From positions 51,564 through 115,563 of the forward strand of contig DASZNF010000079.1 in the NCBI GenBank assembly GCA_035551355.1: a stretch of DNA of 64,000 nt, read 5' to 3'. The notes below the pieces were generated by a model, which did no database searches, was not told the DNA's origin, and saw nothing but the letters and a program-made list of their open reading frames with translations. Shown here in pieces: positions 26,765 through 34,366 of this stretch (position 1 is the first letter of the stretch; each line of letters starts with the position of its first letter). This stretch comes from DATATV01 sp035551355 (GTDB lineage: Bacteria; Actinomycetota; Actinomycetes; Mycobacteriales; Pseudonocardiaceae). Both the position numbers and the translations under genes were made by a program.

Positions 26765-27193
26765 ATGATGGTTCAGCATCCCGACGACACGGCGTTGCAG
26801 CTGGTCATCGCGGTGCACCGGCTCATCCGCAGCCTGCGCCAGGCGGCCGTCCGCTCCTCGTTGCACCCCACCCAGCTGCTCATCCTGACCCAGCTGGTGG
26901 ACGGCGAGTCGCTGCGCATCGGCGAGCTGGCCGAGCGGGTGTGGTGCTCGCAGCCGACCGCGACCACGGTGGTGGGCAGCCTGTCCACGGCCGGGCTGGT
27001 CGAGCGGGTGCCGGACTCGGCGGACGGCCGCGCGGTGCGGGTGCGGCTGACCGAGGAGGGCAGGCAGAGCGTGGTCGCGGTGGCCCGGGAGCAGGCCGAA
27101 CTGCTGGAGCAGCGGCTGGCCGCACTCGGCATGACCGACCGGGACGCGTTGCACGACACCGTGACCCTGCTGCAGAAACTCACCACCGGCTGA
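26765..27193 (+). CDS. MarR-family regulator
   Basis: A 142-residue winged-helix regulator. The DNA-binding part is LRIGELAERVWCSQPTATTVV (about 44-64) followed by the wing VERVPDSADGRAVRVRLTEEG. Dimerisation helices are at both ends. GGAGG lies eight bases before ATG 26765; a second ATG follows directly. It is downstream of asnB in the same orientation. It probably regulates its own operon through the inverted repeats ahead of asnB; the ligand is unknown. Confidence 0.88.
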   Translation: MMVQHPDDTALQLVIAVHRLIRSLRQAAVRSSLHPTQLLILTQLVDGESLRIGELAERVWCSQPTATTVVGSLSTAGLVERVPDSADGRAVRVRLTEEGRQSVVAVAREQAELLEQRLAALGMTDRDALHDTVTLLQKLTTG

Positions 27194-27231
27194 GGCGGCC
27201 GGCTGAGGCCACAACCGTTGCGGCACAAGGA

Positions 27232-28518
27232 CTAATCCGGGTCGCGGGTGTCCAGTGGCACCGAGCGGCCGCGGACCAGGCCCAGTTGCGTGGTCTGCCG
27301 GGATAGCACCGCGTCCAGCAACCAGTCGGCCGCGATCCGTATCCGGTTGCCGGGCAACGACAACAGGTGGTACCCGCGGGTGACCACCTTGGCCGGGAAC
27401 CCGCCCAGCGGAATGCGCAGCGGATTGGCCGCCGCGTCGGTGCCGCCCAGGTCCACCACGAAACCCAGATCGTGGTGCTTGTAGGCCACGCGGCGGCCGT
27501 GGCCAAGGGAGGCGGCCACGTTCCCGGCCACCCGCCGGCCCTGGCGTTCGGCGTGCTGCGCGGTCATCGGGGTGACCTTGCCGGGCCGGGTCAGATCCGG
27601 CGCCGCGGCCACGTCGCCGCACGCGAACACGTCCGCATGTCCTGGCACACCAAGGAATTTGTCCACCACGAGCCGGCCGTGGTCCAGTTCAAGGCCGAGC
27701 TCGTCGATCAACGGATCGGGGCGCACGCCGACACACCAGATCAGCGACCGCGTGCCGATCGTCTCGCCGTCGGTCAACAGCACCCCGTCCTTGGTCGCCT
27801 CCTTGACCGAGGTGCCCATCCGCACGTCCACGCCCAGCCCGCGCAACACCCGGTCGGCCGTCCCGGCCAACCGGGGCGACAGTCCGGGCAGCAGCCGGTC
27901 GGCGACGTCCAGCAGCAGCCAGCGCGGCGGTACCTCGGCCAGCCGGGGATGCTTGTGCCGCAACAGTTTCGTGTACCGCACGCCCTGCGCGGCGACCTCG
28001 GTTCCGGTGTAGCCGGCGCCGACCACCACGAAGGTCAGCCGGGCCGCCCGCTCGTCCGGATCGTCGGTGGCGTCGGCCAGTTCGAACTGCCGGGTCAGGT
28101 GATCGCGCAGGTACAGCGCCTCGGAAAGGTCCCGGAAACCGTGCGCGTGCTCGGCGACTCCGGGAATCGGCAGCAGCTTGTTCACGCTGCCCGCGGCGAC
28201 GATCAGCCGGTCGTAGCCGATGGATCCGCGCGCGTCCTCCGCGTCGGTCCAGCGCACCTCGCGCGCGGCCAGGTCGATCCGGTCCACCTCGGCCAGGATC
28301 AGCCGAACGTCGGGCAGCGTCTCCGGAATGGACACCGCGGTCCGGCGCGGCTCGATCAGCCCGACCGCGACCTCGGGCAGAAGCGGCAGGTACAGGAAGT
28401 AGTCGGTGGGGTTGATCAGCACGATCTCGGCCCGCCCGGCCAGGGTCCGCGACAGCGACTTGGCCGCGTTGTAGCCGGCGAAACCGGCGCCGATGATCAC
28501 TACCCGTGGTGTGCTCAT
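27232..28518 (-). CDS. type II NADH dehydrogenase-like flavoprotein
   Basis: A 428-residue FAD-dependent pyridine nucleotide-disulfide oxidoreductase, NDH-2 type, passing electrons from NADH to membrane quinone without proton pumping. The FAD motif is VVIIGAGFAGYNAAKSL (6-22), the NAD motif VVVGAGYTGTEVAAQG (about 168-183), and the FAD-binding end DVFACGDVAAAPD. The start at ATG 28518 has GAGGGG about nine bases upstream. It lacks the long C-terminal membrane helices of mycobacterial Ndh, so its quinone partner and membrane attachment are uncertain. It converges on marR. Confidence 0.85.
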   Translation of the reverse strand: MSTPRVVIIGAGFAGYNAAKSLSRTLAGRAEIVLINPTDYFLYLPLLPEVAVGLIEPRRTAVSIPETLPDVRLILAEVDRIDLAAREVRWTDAEDARGSIGYDRLIVAAGSVNKLLPIPGVAEHAHGFRDLSEALYLRDHLTRQFELADATDDPDERAARLTFVVVGAGYTGTEVAAQGVRYTKLLRHKHPRLAEVPPRWLLLDVADRLLPGLSPRLAGTADRVLRGLGVDVRMGTSVKEATKDGVLLTDGETIGTRSLIWCVGVRPDPLIDELGLELDHGRLVVDKFLGVPGHADVFACGDVAAAPDLTRPGKVTPMTAQHAERQGRRVAGNVAASLGHGRRVAYKHHDLGFVVDLGGTDAAANPLRIPLGGFPAKVVTRGYHLLSLPGNRIRIAADWLLDAVLSRQTTQLGLVRGRSVPLDTRDPD

Positions 28519-28572
28519 GCGTCCGGCCCCTCGTGTGGCGTTCACTCGTGTGGCTTTCGCTTGTGGCCAAGC

Positions 28573-29463
28573 CTATGGGCGGCGCGGGCGGGGCGCAGGT
28601 TGACAGCGCGGACAGAAATACGAGGAGCGGTTCATGAAGGCGCTGCGCCGGATTTCCGTGCCGCACCGCGGACACGGCTCGCCCTCCTGCCCGTACACGT
28701 TCAGCGACCGGGAGAAATAGCCGGACTGGCCGTTGATGTTGACGTACAGCGCGTCGAACGAGGTGCCGCCGGCGGCCAGCGCCTCGGTCATCACCGCGCG
28801 GGCGTGGTCCAGCACGTTGGCCGCCTGGGCGCGGGTCAGCTTGTCGGTCGGCCGGGTGCCGTGCAGCTTGGCCCGCCACAGCGACTCGTCGGCGTAGATG
28901 TTGCCCACCCCGGAGATCAGCGACTGGTCCAGCAGCGCCCGCTTGATCTCGGTGTGCTTGCGGCGCAACGCGCCCACCACCTGGTCCGGGTCGAAGCCGA
29001 CCTCCAGCGGGTCCCGGGCGATGTGCGCGATCGGTTCGGGCACCAGGTCCCCGTCCACCTCGACCAGGTCGTGGTGGCTCAGACCGCCGAACGTGCGCTG
29101 GTCCACGAACCGCAGCTCCGGGCCGGTGTCGGTGAACTTCAAGCGCACCCGCAGGTGGGTCTCGTCCGGCGCGCCCGGCGGCTGCACCAGCATCTGGCCG
29201 CTCATGCCCAGGTGCGCCAGCACCGCCTCGCCGACCGAACCGCGATCACTGTTCGGACTTTTCAGCTCCAGCCACAGGTATTTGCCGCGCCGCCGGGCGC
29301 CGGTGACGGCGTGGTCCAGCAGCCGTGCCGCGAAATCCCGCGAGCCGGGCAGATGCCGGCGCACCGCGCGCGGATGCAACACCTCGATACTGGCGATGGT
29401 GCGGCCGACCACGTGTTCGGCCAGGCCGCGCCGGACGACCTCGACCTCGGGAAGTTCTGGCAC
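28573..29463 (-). CDS. mutM: formamidopyrimidine-DNA glycosylase
   Basis: A 296-residue base-excision repair enzyme removing 8-oxoguanine and ring-opened purines and nicking the AP site. After the initiator comes the catalytic PELPEVE with Pro2 and Glu3; the helix-two-turn-helix has SGVGNIYADESLW; the C-terminal zinc finger uses the Cys pairs CPRCG and CPRCQ. GTG 29463 is taken as start because the mature protein must begin with the catalytic proline. It is immediately downstream of rnc on the same strand, the conserved rnc-mutM order. Confidence 0.96.
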   Translation of the reverse strand: MPELPEVEVVRRGLAEHVVGRTIASIEVLHPRAVRRHLPGSRDFAARLLDHAVTGARRRGKYLWLELKSPNSDRGSVGEAVLAHLGMSGQMLVQPPGAPDETHLRVRLKFTDTGPELRFVDQRTFGGLSHHDLVEVDGDLVPEPIAHIARDPLEVGFDPDQVVGALRRKHTEIKRALLDQSLISGVGNIYADESLWRAKLHGTRPTDKLTRAQAANVLDHARAVMTEALAAGGTSFDALYVNINGQSGYFSRSLNVYGQEGEPCPRCGTEIRRSAFMNRSSYFCPRCQPAPRPRRP

Positions 29464-29528
29464 GGATCCAGTGTCCCGCACGGGGCCGACAACCCGGACC
29501 GACCCGGGTCGGCCCGGACCGGCCGGAG

Positions 29529-30413
29529 TCAGGACGCGGCGACGTCGCCCTCGATGGTGGGCGGCTCAGTCGAGTCCGACGCCTCGGAGGCGCTGCCGGA
29601 CTCGTCACCCGGCCCGGCACCAGCCGCGTAATCGTCACCCGACGCGGCGCCAGTTGCGTCACCGGAATCGTCACCCGACGCGGGCCCGGATGTGCGCTCC
29701 ATGGGCGCGCTGTCGCGCTGACCGTGCTGCACGGACAGTTCCCGCCAGGCCGCCTCGGCCGCCTTCTGCTCGGCTTCCTTCTTGGTCCGCCCGTCGCCCC
29801 GGCCGTAGCTCTGCCCGGCGACCACCACGGTCGCGGTGAACTCCTTGCGGTGGTCCGGCCCCTGCTCGTCGACCAGGTACTCGGGCACGCCGAGCCCGGC
29901 CGATGCGGTCAGCTCCTGCAGGCTGGTCTTCCAGTCCAGACCGGCACCGCGCCGGGGCGCCTCGTCCAGCAGATCCTTGAACAGCCGGTGCACCAGCTCG
30001 CGCGCGGTCTCCAGGCCGTGCTCCAGGTAGACCGCGCCGATCGCGGCCTCAAGGCCGTCGGCCAGAATGCTGGCCTTGTCCCGCCCGCCGGTGAGCTCCT
30101 CGCCCCGGCCCAGCAGCAGATACGCGCCCAGACCGCCCTCGCCCAGCCCGCGGGCCACCCCGGCCAGCGCGTTCATGTTCACCACGCTGGCCCGCAACTT
30201 GGCCAGCTGGCCCTCGGGCAGATCCGGGTGCGTGCGGTAGAGGAAGTCGGTGATCACGATGGACAGCACCGCGTCGCCGAGGAACTCCAACCGCTCGTTC
30301 GGCGGCAGGCCGCCGTGCTCGTAGGCGTAGGAGCGGTGGGTCAGAGACAGCGTCAGCAGCTCGGCGTCCAGAGTGACGCCGAGCGCGGCAAGCAGCGGGG
30401 CCGGATCAGTCAT
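29529..30413 (-). CDS. rnc: ribonuclease III
   Basis: A 294-residue dsRNA endonuclease for rRNA and mRNA processing. The catalytic signature NERLEFLGDAVL (about 40-51) and DGLEAAIGAVYLEHG are followed by a dsRNA-binding domain (about 155-225, DWKTSLQELTA to TKKEAEQKAAEAAWREL). The last 65 residues are an acidic Gly/Ser/Asp tail with repeated SGDD words, absent from typical RNase III. Repetitive DNA (29602-29676) encodes the tail. ATG 30413 is preferred; ATG 30440 nine codons upstream is possible. Confidence 0.94.
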   Translation of the reverse strand: MTDPAPLLAALGVTLDAELLTLSLTHRSYAYEHGGLPPNERLEFLGDAVLSIVITDFLYRTHPDLPEGQLAKLRASVVNMNALAGVARGLGEGGLGAYLLLGRGEELTGGRDKASILADGLEAAIGAVYLEHGLETARELVHRLFKDLLDEAPRRGAGLDWKTSLQELTASAGLGVPEYLVDEQGPDHRKEFTATVVVAGQSYGRGDGRTKKEAEQKAAEAAWRELSVQHGQRDSAPMERTSGPASGDDSGDATGAASGDDYAAGAGPGDESGSASEASDSTEPPTIEGDVAAS

Positions 30414-30464
30414 CCGGCCCCGTGACCCTTTACCCCCCATGACCCGTCAGACCTCGCTCGCGGA

Positions 30465-30647
30465 TCAGGCCGGCGAGATGATCTGACGACCGTCGTACTG
30501 GCCGCAGGTCGGGCAGGCCACGTGCGGCGGCTTCGGCGCCCGGCAGGCCCGGTTGGAGCAGGCGACCAGGGTCGGCGCGGAGGTCTTCCACTGAGACCGG
30601 CGCGTGCGGGTGTTCGAGCGGGACATCTTCCGCTTCGGGACGGCCAC
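30465..30647 (-). CDS. rpmF: 50S ribosomal protein L32
   Basis: A 60-residue ribosomal protein beginning MAVPKRKMSRSNTR. A four-cysteine zinc ribbon is present (CSNRAC and CPTCG), so this is the zinc-binding form. It lies between the DUF177 gene and rnc, the common actinobacterial and wider bacterial order yceD-rpmF. Confidence 0.97.
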   Translation of the reverse strand: MAVPKRKMSRSNTRTRRSQWKTSAPTLVACSNRACRAPKPPHVACPTCGQYDGRQIISPA

Positions 30648-30729
30648 GGCTGCTTCTCCTCGTCACACAACTGTCAACACGTACAAATCGATGGGCGTTG
30701 TCGGGCGCTCCACCAGGGAAAACCCGGCG

Positions 30730-31308
30730 TCAACTCTCCCGGTCGCCGCCGAACCGGTCCTTCAACACAGCCCAGCGAGCATCTATGGTCTCATGCTCAT
30801 GATTCGGGCCGAGTCCGGCCCACTTCTTTCCGCACTGCGGGCACAGGCCCTGGCAGTCCGGGTCGCACAGCGGCGCCTGCGGCAACGCGAACACCACCGC
30901 GTCGCGCACCACCGGTTCCAGGTCCACCAGATCGTCGACCAGGCGAAACACCTCGTCGGAGTCGGTGGTGGCCTCGGTGGCCGAGTCCGGGTAGGCGAAC
31001 AGCTCGCTGAACTCCACGTCCAGCGTGCCCGACCACGGGTCCAGGCAGCGGGAGCACTCGCCGGACATCGGCGCGGTCGCGGTGCCGGTCACCAGCACCC
31101 CCTCCACCACGGATTCCACCAGCACGTCGTAGCTGATCTCGCTGCCCTGCGGCACGACGACGACCGGGTCGAAGCCGTATTCGGCGTCGACCGGTGCGGT
31201 GCGCTGGTAGCGGCGGCCGATCCCAGGGCGACGACCCAGGTCCCGGGTGTCGATGATCCAGGGGCCGGTCATGACCGGGCGCGCGGATGAAGAGTGGTGT
31301 CGGTTCAC
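30730..31308 (-). CDS. DUF177 (YceD-like) protein
   Basis: About 192 residues. The family is implicated in 23S rRNA accumulation in E. coli and plants and is nearly always next to rpmF, as here. The core is IIDTRDLGRRPG, MSGECSRCLDPWSG and LCDPDCQGLCPQCGKKW; the cysteines could bind zinc. GTG 31308 has GGAA upstream; ATG 31272 twelve codons later is an equally possible start. Confidence 0.88.
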   Translation of the reverse strand: MNRHHSSSARPVMTGPWIIDTRDLGRRPGIGRRYQRTAPVDAEYGFDPVVVVPQGSEISYDVLVESVVEGVLVTGTATAPMSGECSRCLDPWSGTLDVEFSELFAYPDSATEATTDSDEVFRLVDDLVDLEPVVRDAVVFALPQAPLCDPDCQGLCPQCGKKWAGLGPNHEHETIDARWAVLKDRFGGDRES

Positions 31309-31376
31309 AGCCGTTCCAGCGTACGTGACGATCGACGGACAGTGAAATCGCGAGCGTATGCGGGTGCGGGGCCGGT

Positions 31377-32090
31377 CTACTGGTAGTCGTAGGGGCCCTG
31401 GGCCGCGCCGGCCATCGGGGTGCGCAGGTGCGAGCGGCCCTTGCCGACGGTGCGCAGGGTGTGCGCGAGCAGGTCCTCGAACTCGCCGAGCTTGCCGTCC
31501 ACGTAGGCGTCGCACTCGCTGCGCAGCCGGTCGGCCTCGGTGTGCGCGGCGTCCACGACCCGGGCGCCCTCCACGTGCGAGGCCTGCACCACCTCGGTCT
31601 GGGCGACCAGCCGGGCCTGCTCGGCCTGGCCCGCGGCCACCGCCTCCTCGTAGTTGGCCTGCCCGGCCTGCAGCATCCGCTCGGCCTCCTCGCGGGAGCG
31701 GCCCACCGTCTCCTCGAACTCGGCCCGGCCGGACTCGACCAGCCGCCCGGCCTCGGCTTCGGCGTCGGCGACCAGCGCCGCGGCCCGTTCGGTTGCCTCG
31801 GCGATCAGGCGCTCGGCCTCGGCGCGAGCGTCGGAAAGGGCCTGTTCGGCTTCCGCGTTGGCCTTGCTGACCTTGGCCTCGGCCTCGTGCTCGGCCTTGC
31901 CGATCAGCTCACCGCGTTGATCGAGGACGTCCTGGGCGTCGTCCAGTTCGGCCGGGATGGAATCCCGCACCTCGTCGAGCAGTTCCAGCACGTCGCCCCG
32001 AGGCACCACACAGCCGGAGGTCATCGGGACCCCCCGTGCCTCCTCAAGGATCGTGACCAGCTCGTCAAGAGCCTCGAACACCCGATACAC
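31377..32090 (-). CDS. sepIVA: DivIVA-like septum protein SepIVA
   Basis: 237 residues, almost wholly helical and predicted coiled coil (about 45-215), with an Ala/Glu-rich heptad pattern (AEAERLIAEATERAAALVAD). The N-terminus YRVFEALDELVTILEEARGVP matches the mycobacterial protein Rv2927c (SepIVA), a cytoplasmic factor for cell division and peptidoglycan control. The position next to DUF177-rpmF-rnc is the same as in M. tuberculosis. The start is GTG 32090; an AGGAG lies 13 bases upstream, further than ideal. Confidence 0.85.
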   Translation of the reverse strand: MYRVFEALDELVTILEEARGVPMTSGCVVPRGDVLELLDEVRDSIPAELDDAQDVLDQRGELIGKAEHEAEAKVSKANAEAEQALSDARAEAERLIAEATERAAALVADAEAEAGRLVESGRAEFEETVGRSREEAERMLQAGQANYEEAVAAGQAEQARLVAQTEVVQASHVEGARVVDAAHTEADRLRSECDAYVDGKLGEFEDLLAHTLRTVGKGRSHLRTPMAGAAQGPYDYQ

Positions 32091-32199
32091 GCCATTCAGT
32101 GTGCTCCTGAAACGCGCTCGGGTCGGGGAGGACGGCCGCGCCGGGCGTGTCCTGACGCGGACCAGCCCGGCGCGGGTCGATTCGAGCCTTCGCGGCTGC

Positions 32200-32637
32200 T
32201 CAGGAGTTGATGTCGACCAGCTTGAAGCTCGCGTAGTGGTCGTCGGTGTAGAAGTACTCGCCGCTCTGGCCGGTGATGATCCGGCGGGTGCCGCGAGTCG
32301 GGCTGCCCGGGGTGTCGACCGTGTACTCGTGGTAGTAGCCGCTGTCGCAGGCGGGCAGGATGCTCTCCCGGTTGTCGAACACCTCGCCGTCCTCCGGATA
32401 CGGGTACGGGCCGCCCGCCTTGATCAGGTTCACCGTGTCGGTGGCCTGGGACGGCAGGCTGGACAGCGCCACCTGCTGGAAGCCGGAGGTGTCACCGCAG
32501 GAGGCCTGGGCCGGGGCGACCGCCGCGGGCGCGGGGGCCGGGGCGGCGGTGGCCGGAGCGGCAAGTCCGTACGCGCCGGCCAGGGCGAACACCACAGCGA
32601 GCAGGGACTTCGCGATGCGGGTTGTGAGGTTGCTCAT
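32200..32637 (-). CDS. secreted guanyl-specific ribonuclease (RNase Sa type)
   Basis: 145 residues. A signal peptide (1-32, basic start, hydrophobic core, ending AAPATAA) and a short Ala/Pro linker precede a microbial RNase domain like barnase/RNase Sa, which cuts RNA after G. Catalytic residues align to RNase Sa: Glu104 (YYHEYTV), Arg115 and Arg119 (TRGTRR), His134 (DDHYASF); base recognition by FDNRES (Asn89-Glu91). Two cysteines (47 and 97) are present at positions different from the usual RNase Sa pair. No barstar-like inhibitor gene is nearby; secretion may make one unnecessary. Confidence 0.88.
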   Translation of the reverse strand: MSNLTTRIAKSLLAVVFALAGAYGLAAPATAAPAPAPAAVAPAQASCGDTSGFQQVALSSLPSQATDTVNLIKAGGPYPYPEDGEVFDNRESILPACDSGYYHEYTVDTPGSPTRGTRRIITGQSGEYFYTDDHYASFKLVDINS

Positions 32638-32696
32638 GCCCCGAACCTAGGTGACTGTCGGTAAGCGACAACCGACTTCGGTATGAACCCCGTGAG

Positions 32697-32960
32697 TTGA
32701 CCGATGACAGCACCGGGACTTTCATCGCCGGGCTGTCCCGGCTCGGGGCGCTGCGCGCGCAGATCGAGGCGGTGCGAGTGCGGGCCGACCGGCGGGGCGA
32801 CGGACTGGGTCGGCGGCTGATCCAATGGGCGATCGACGAGGCCCGGCGGCACGACTGCGTGCTGATCCAGCTGACCAGTGACGCCAGCCGGGTGGACGCC
32901 CACCGGTTCTACGAACGACTGGGGTTCAAGGCCAGCCACGTGGGCATGAACTCGCGCTGA
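32697..32960 (+). pseudogene. truncated GNAT acetyltransferase
   Basis: An open frame of 87 codons encodes only the C-terminal half of a GNAT domain: LRAQIEAVRVRADRRGDGLG (acetyl-CoA loop), then LIQWAIDEARRHDC and HRFYERLGFKASH. The N-terminal strands of the fold (about 60 residues) are missing; upstream DNA runs straight into the start of the RNase gene. The start would be TTG without a ribosome-binding site. It is probably a 5'-deleted remnant, although a minimal protein cannot be excluded. Confidence 0.6.
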
Positions 32961-33042
32961 CCTGAACCCGCCGCGGCGTGCGGCCCGGTTTCGCTTGGCC
33001 CGCTCCGGCCTGCCCGTTTCAGCTAGGCCCGTTTCAGCTGGG

Positions 33043-33525
33043 CTACTTCTGTTCTTCGACCCGGTGGATCAGCCGCTCGTGCACCGGTCCGGGCACCAGG
33101 TGGCTGACGTTGCCGCCGTAGGTGGCCGCCTCCTTGACCAGCGAGCTGGACAGGAAGCTCCACAGTGGATTGGTCGGCATGAACAGCGTTTCCACACCGG
33201 ACAGCTGCTGATTCATCTGGGCCATCTGCAGCTCGTAGTCGAAGTCGCTGACCGCTCTCAGGCCCTTCACGATGGCCTTGATGCCGTGGGTCTTGCAGTA
33301 GTCGACCAGCAGCCCATGCCAGGAGTCGACGCGGACGTTGGGCAGATGCGCGGTGACCTCGCGGAGCATCTCGATGCGCTCGTCCACGCCGAACATGCTC
33401 TTCTTGGTCTTGTTGATCAGGACCGCGACGACCACTTCGTCGAACAGGCCGGCGGCCCGCTCCGCGATGTCCACGTGACCGTTGGTGACCGGGTCATAGG
33501 AGCCAGGACAGACGGCACGCCTCAT
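33043..33525 (-). CDS. coaD: phosphopantetheine adenylyltransferase
   Basis: A 160-residue hexameric enzyme for the penultimate step of coenzyme A synthesis. The nucleotidyltransferase motif is CPGSYDPVTNGHVDI (TxGH), and WSFLSSSLVKE is the C-terminal ISSTxVR-like segment. It is the only domain and has the standard length. It lies 142 bases downstream of rsmD on the same strand, the conserved rsmD-coaD pair. Confidence 0.97.
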   Translation of the reverse strand: MRRAVCPGSYDPVTNGHVDIAERAAGLFDEVVVAVLINKTKKSMFGVDERIEMLREVTAHLPNVRVDSWHGLLVDYCKTHGIKAIVKGLRAVSDFDYELQMAQMNQQLSGVETLFMPTNPLWSFLSSSLVKEAATYGGNVSHLVPGPVHERLIHRVEEQK

Positions 33526-33667
33526 GACGGCCGACGCTAGCAGCCCTGACCTGCGTTACCGGCCGGTCGTGGCACCCATCACCCTGATCGGCGATGCCCG
33601 GATCGATCACGAACGCGCACCCGTCAGGCGGGCCGGCCGCAGCGGGGTCGACCGCGAGCGCGGGGCG

Positions 33668-34222
33668 TCAGGCAGGCTCGGCCCACAGCAGAGTGGTGTC
33701 GCCGTAGCGGCGGGTGCGGGTGAGTTCCAGCCCGGCCGGCCAGTCCGGCTGGCCGTCCCGGGAGGCTCGCTCCAGCACCAGCAGCCCGTCCGGCGCCAGC
33801 CAGCCGCCGGCCATGATCCGGCGCAGTATCTCGGTCAGTTTCCGGTTGTCCACCGCATAGGGCGGGTCGGCCAGGATCACGTCGTAGGGCGCGTCGGCGG
33901 ACTCGGCCACGGTGGTTTCCACGGTGCCCGCGCGCACGGTCGCGCCGGGCAGGCCGAGCTCGCGGGCGTTGCGGCGCAACACCTCCACCGCGCGCCGGTC
34001 GGATTCCACGAAGGTGACCACGGCCGCGCCCCGGGACAGCGCCTCGAAACCCAGCGCGCCGGAACCGGCATAGAGATCGAGAATCCGGGCGCCGTCCAGG
34101 TCCAGCGCGACTTCCAGCGCGCCGAACAATGCCTCGCGCACGCGTTCGGAGGTCGGGCGAGTGCCCTTGGGCGGCACGGTCAGCCTGCGGCCGCCGACCG
34201 CACCAGCGACGATCCTGGTCAC
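33668..34222 (-). CDS. rsmD: 16S rRNA (guanine966-N2)-methyltransferase
   Basis: A 184-residue SAM methyltransferase acting on G966 of 16S rRNA in the assembling small subunit. It starts (V)TRIVAGAVGGRRL, has SAM motif ILDLYAGSGALGFEAL (about 46-61) and the catalytic ILADPPYA (DPPY). GTG 34222 fits the family start; the open frame continues 28 codons upstream without homology. Confidence 0.94.
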   Translation of the reverse strand: MTRIVAGAVGGRRLTVPPKGTRPTSERVREALFGALEVALDLDGARILDLYAGSGALGFEALSRGAAVVTFVESDRRAVEVLRRNARELGLPGATVRAGTVETTVAESADAPYDVILADPPYAVDNRKLTEILRRIMAGGWLAPDGLLVLERASRDGQPDWPAGLELTRTRRYGDTTLLWAEPA

Positions 34223-34316
34223 CGGTCCATGCTGCCCTACCGAATACGGTAGCCGCCCGGGGGTGGTCGGCGAAGCACCGGCACCCGGAACCCGGTTCAG
34301 CGACACGGCGTACCGT

Positions 34317-34337
34317 CTTCTGACTGGTTGTCAGAAG
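34317..34337. promoter_or_regulatory. perfect inverted repeat upstream of helD
   Basis: CTTCTGAC (34317-34324), a five-base spacer, then GTCAGAAG (34330-34337). The repeat ends 29 bases before the preferred helD GTG, and TACCGT just before it could be a -10. It could be an operator or a leader hairpin. It is unlike the rifamycin-associated element known ahead of some helR genes. Confidence 0.5.
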
Positions 34338-34366
34338 TTTCGTTGAGCACACACCATGGAGTCCGG

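Noticed and set aside
34300..34366. Rifamycin-associated element before helD
   Set aside because: The inverted repeat is CTTCTGAC/GTCAGAAG, which does not match the GC-rich element reported ahead of rifamycin-responsive genes as I recall it.
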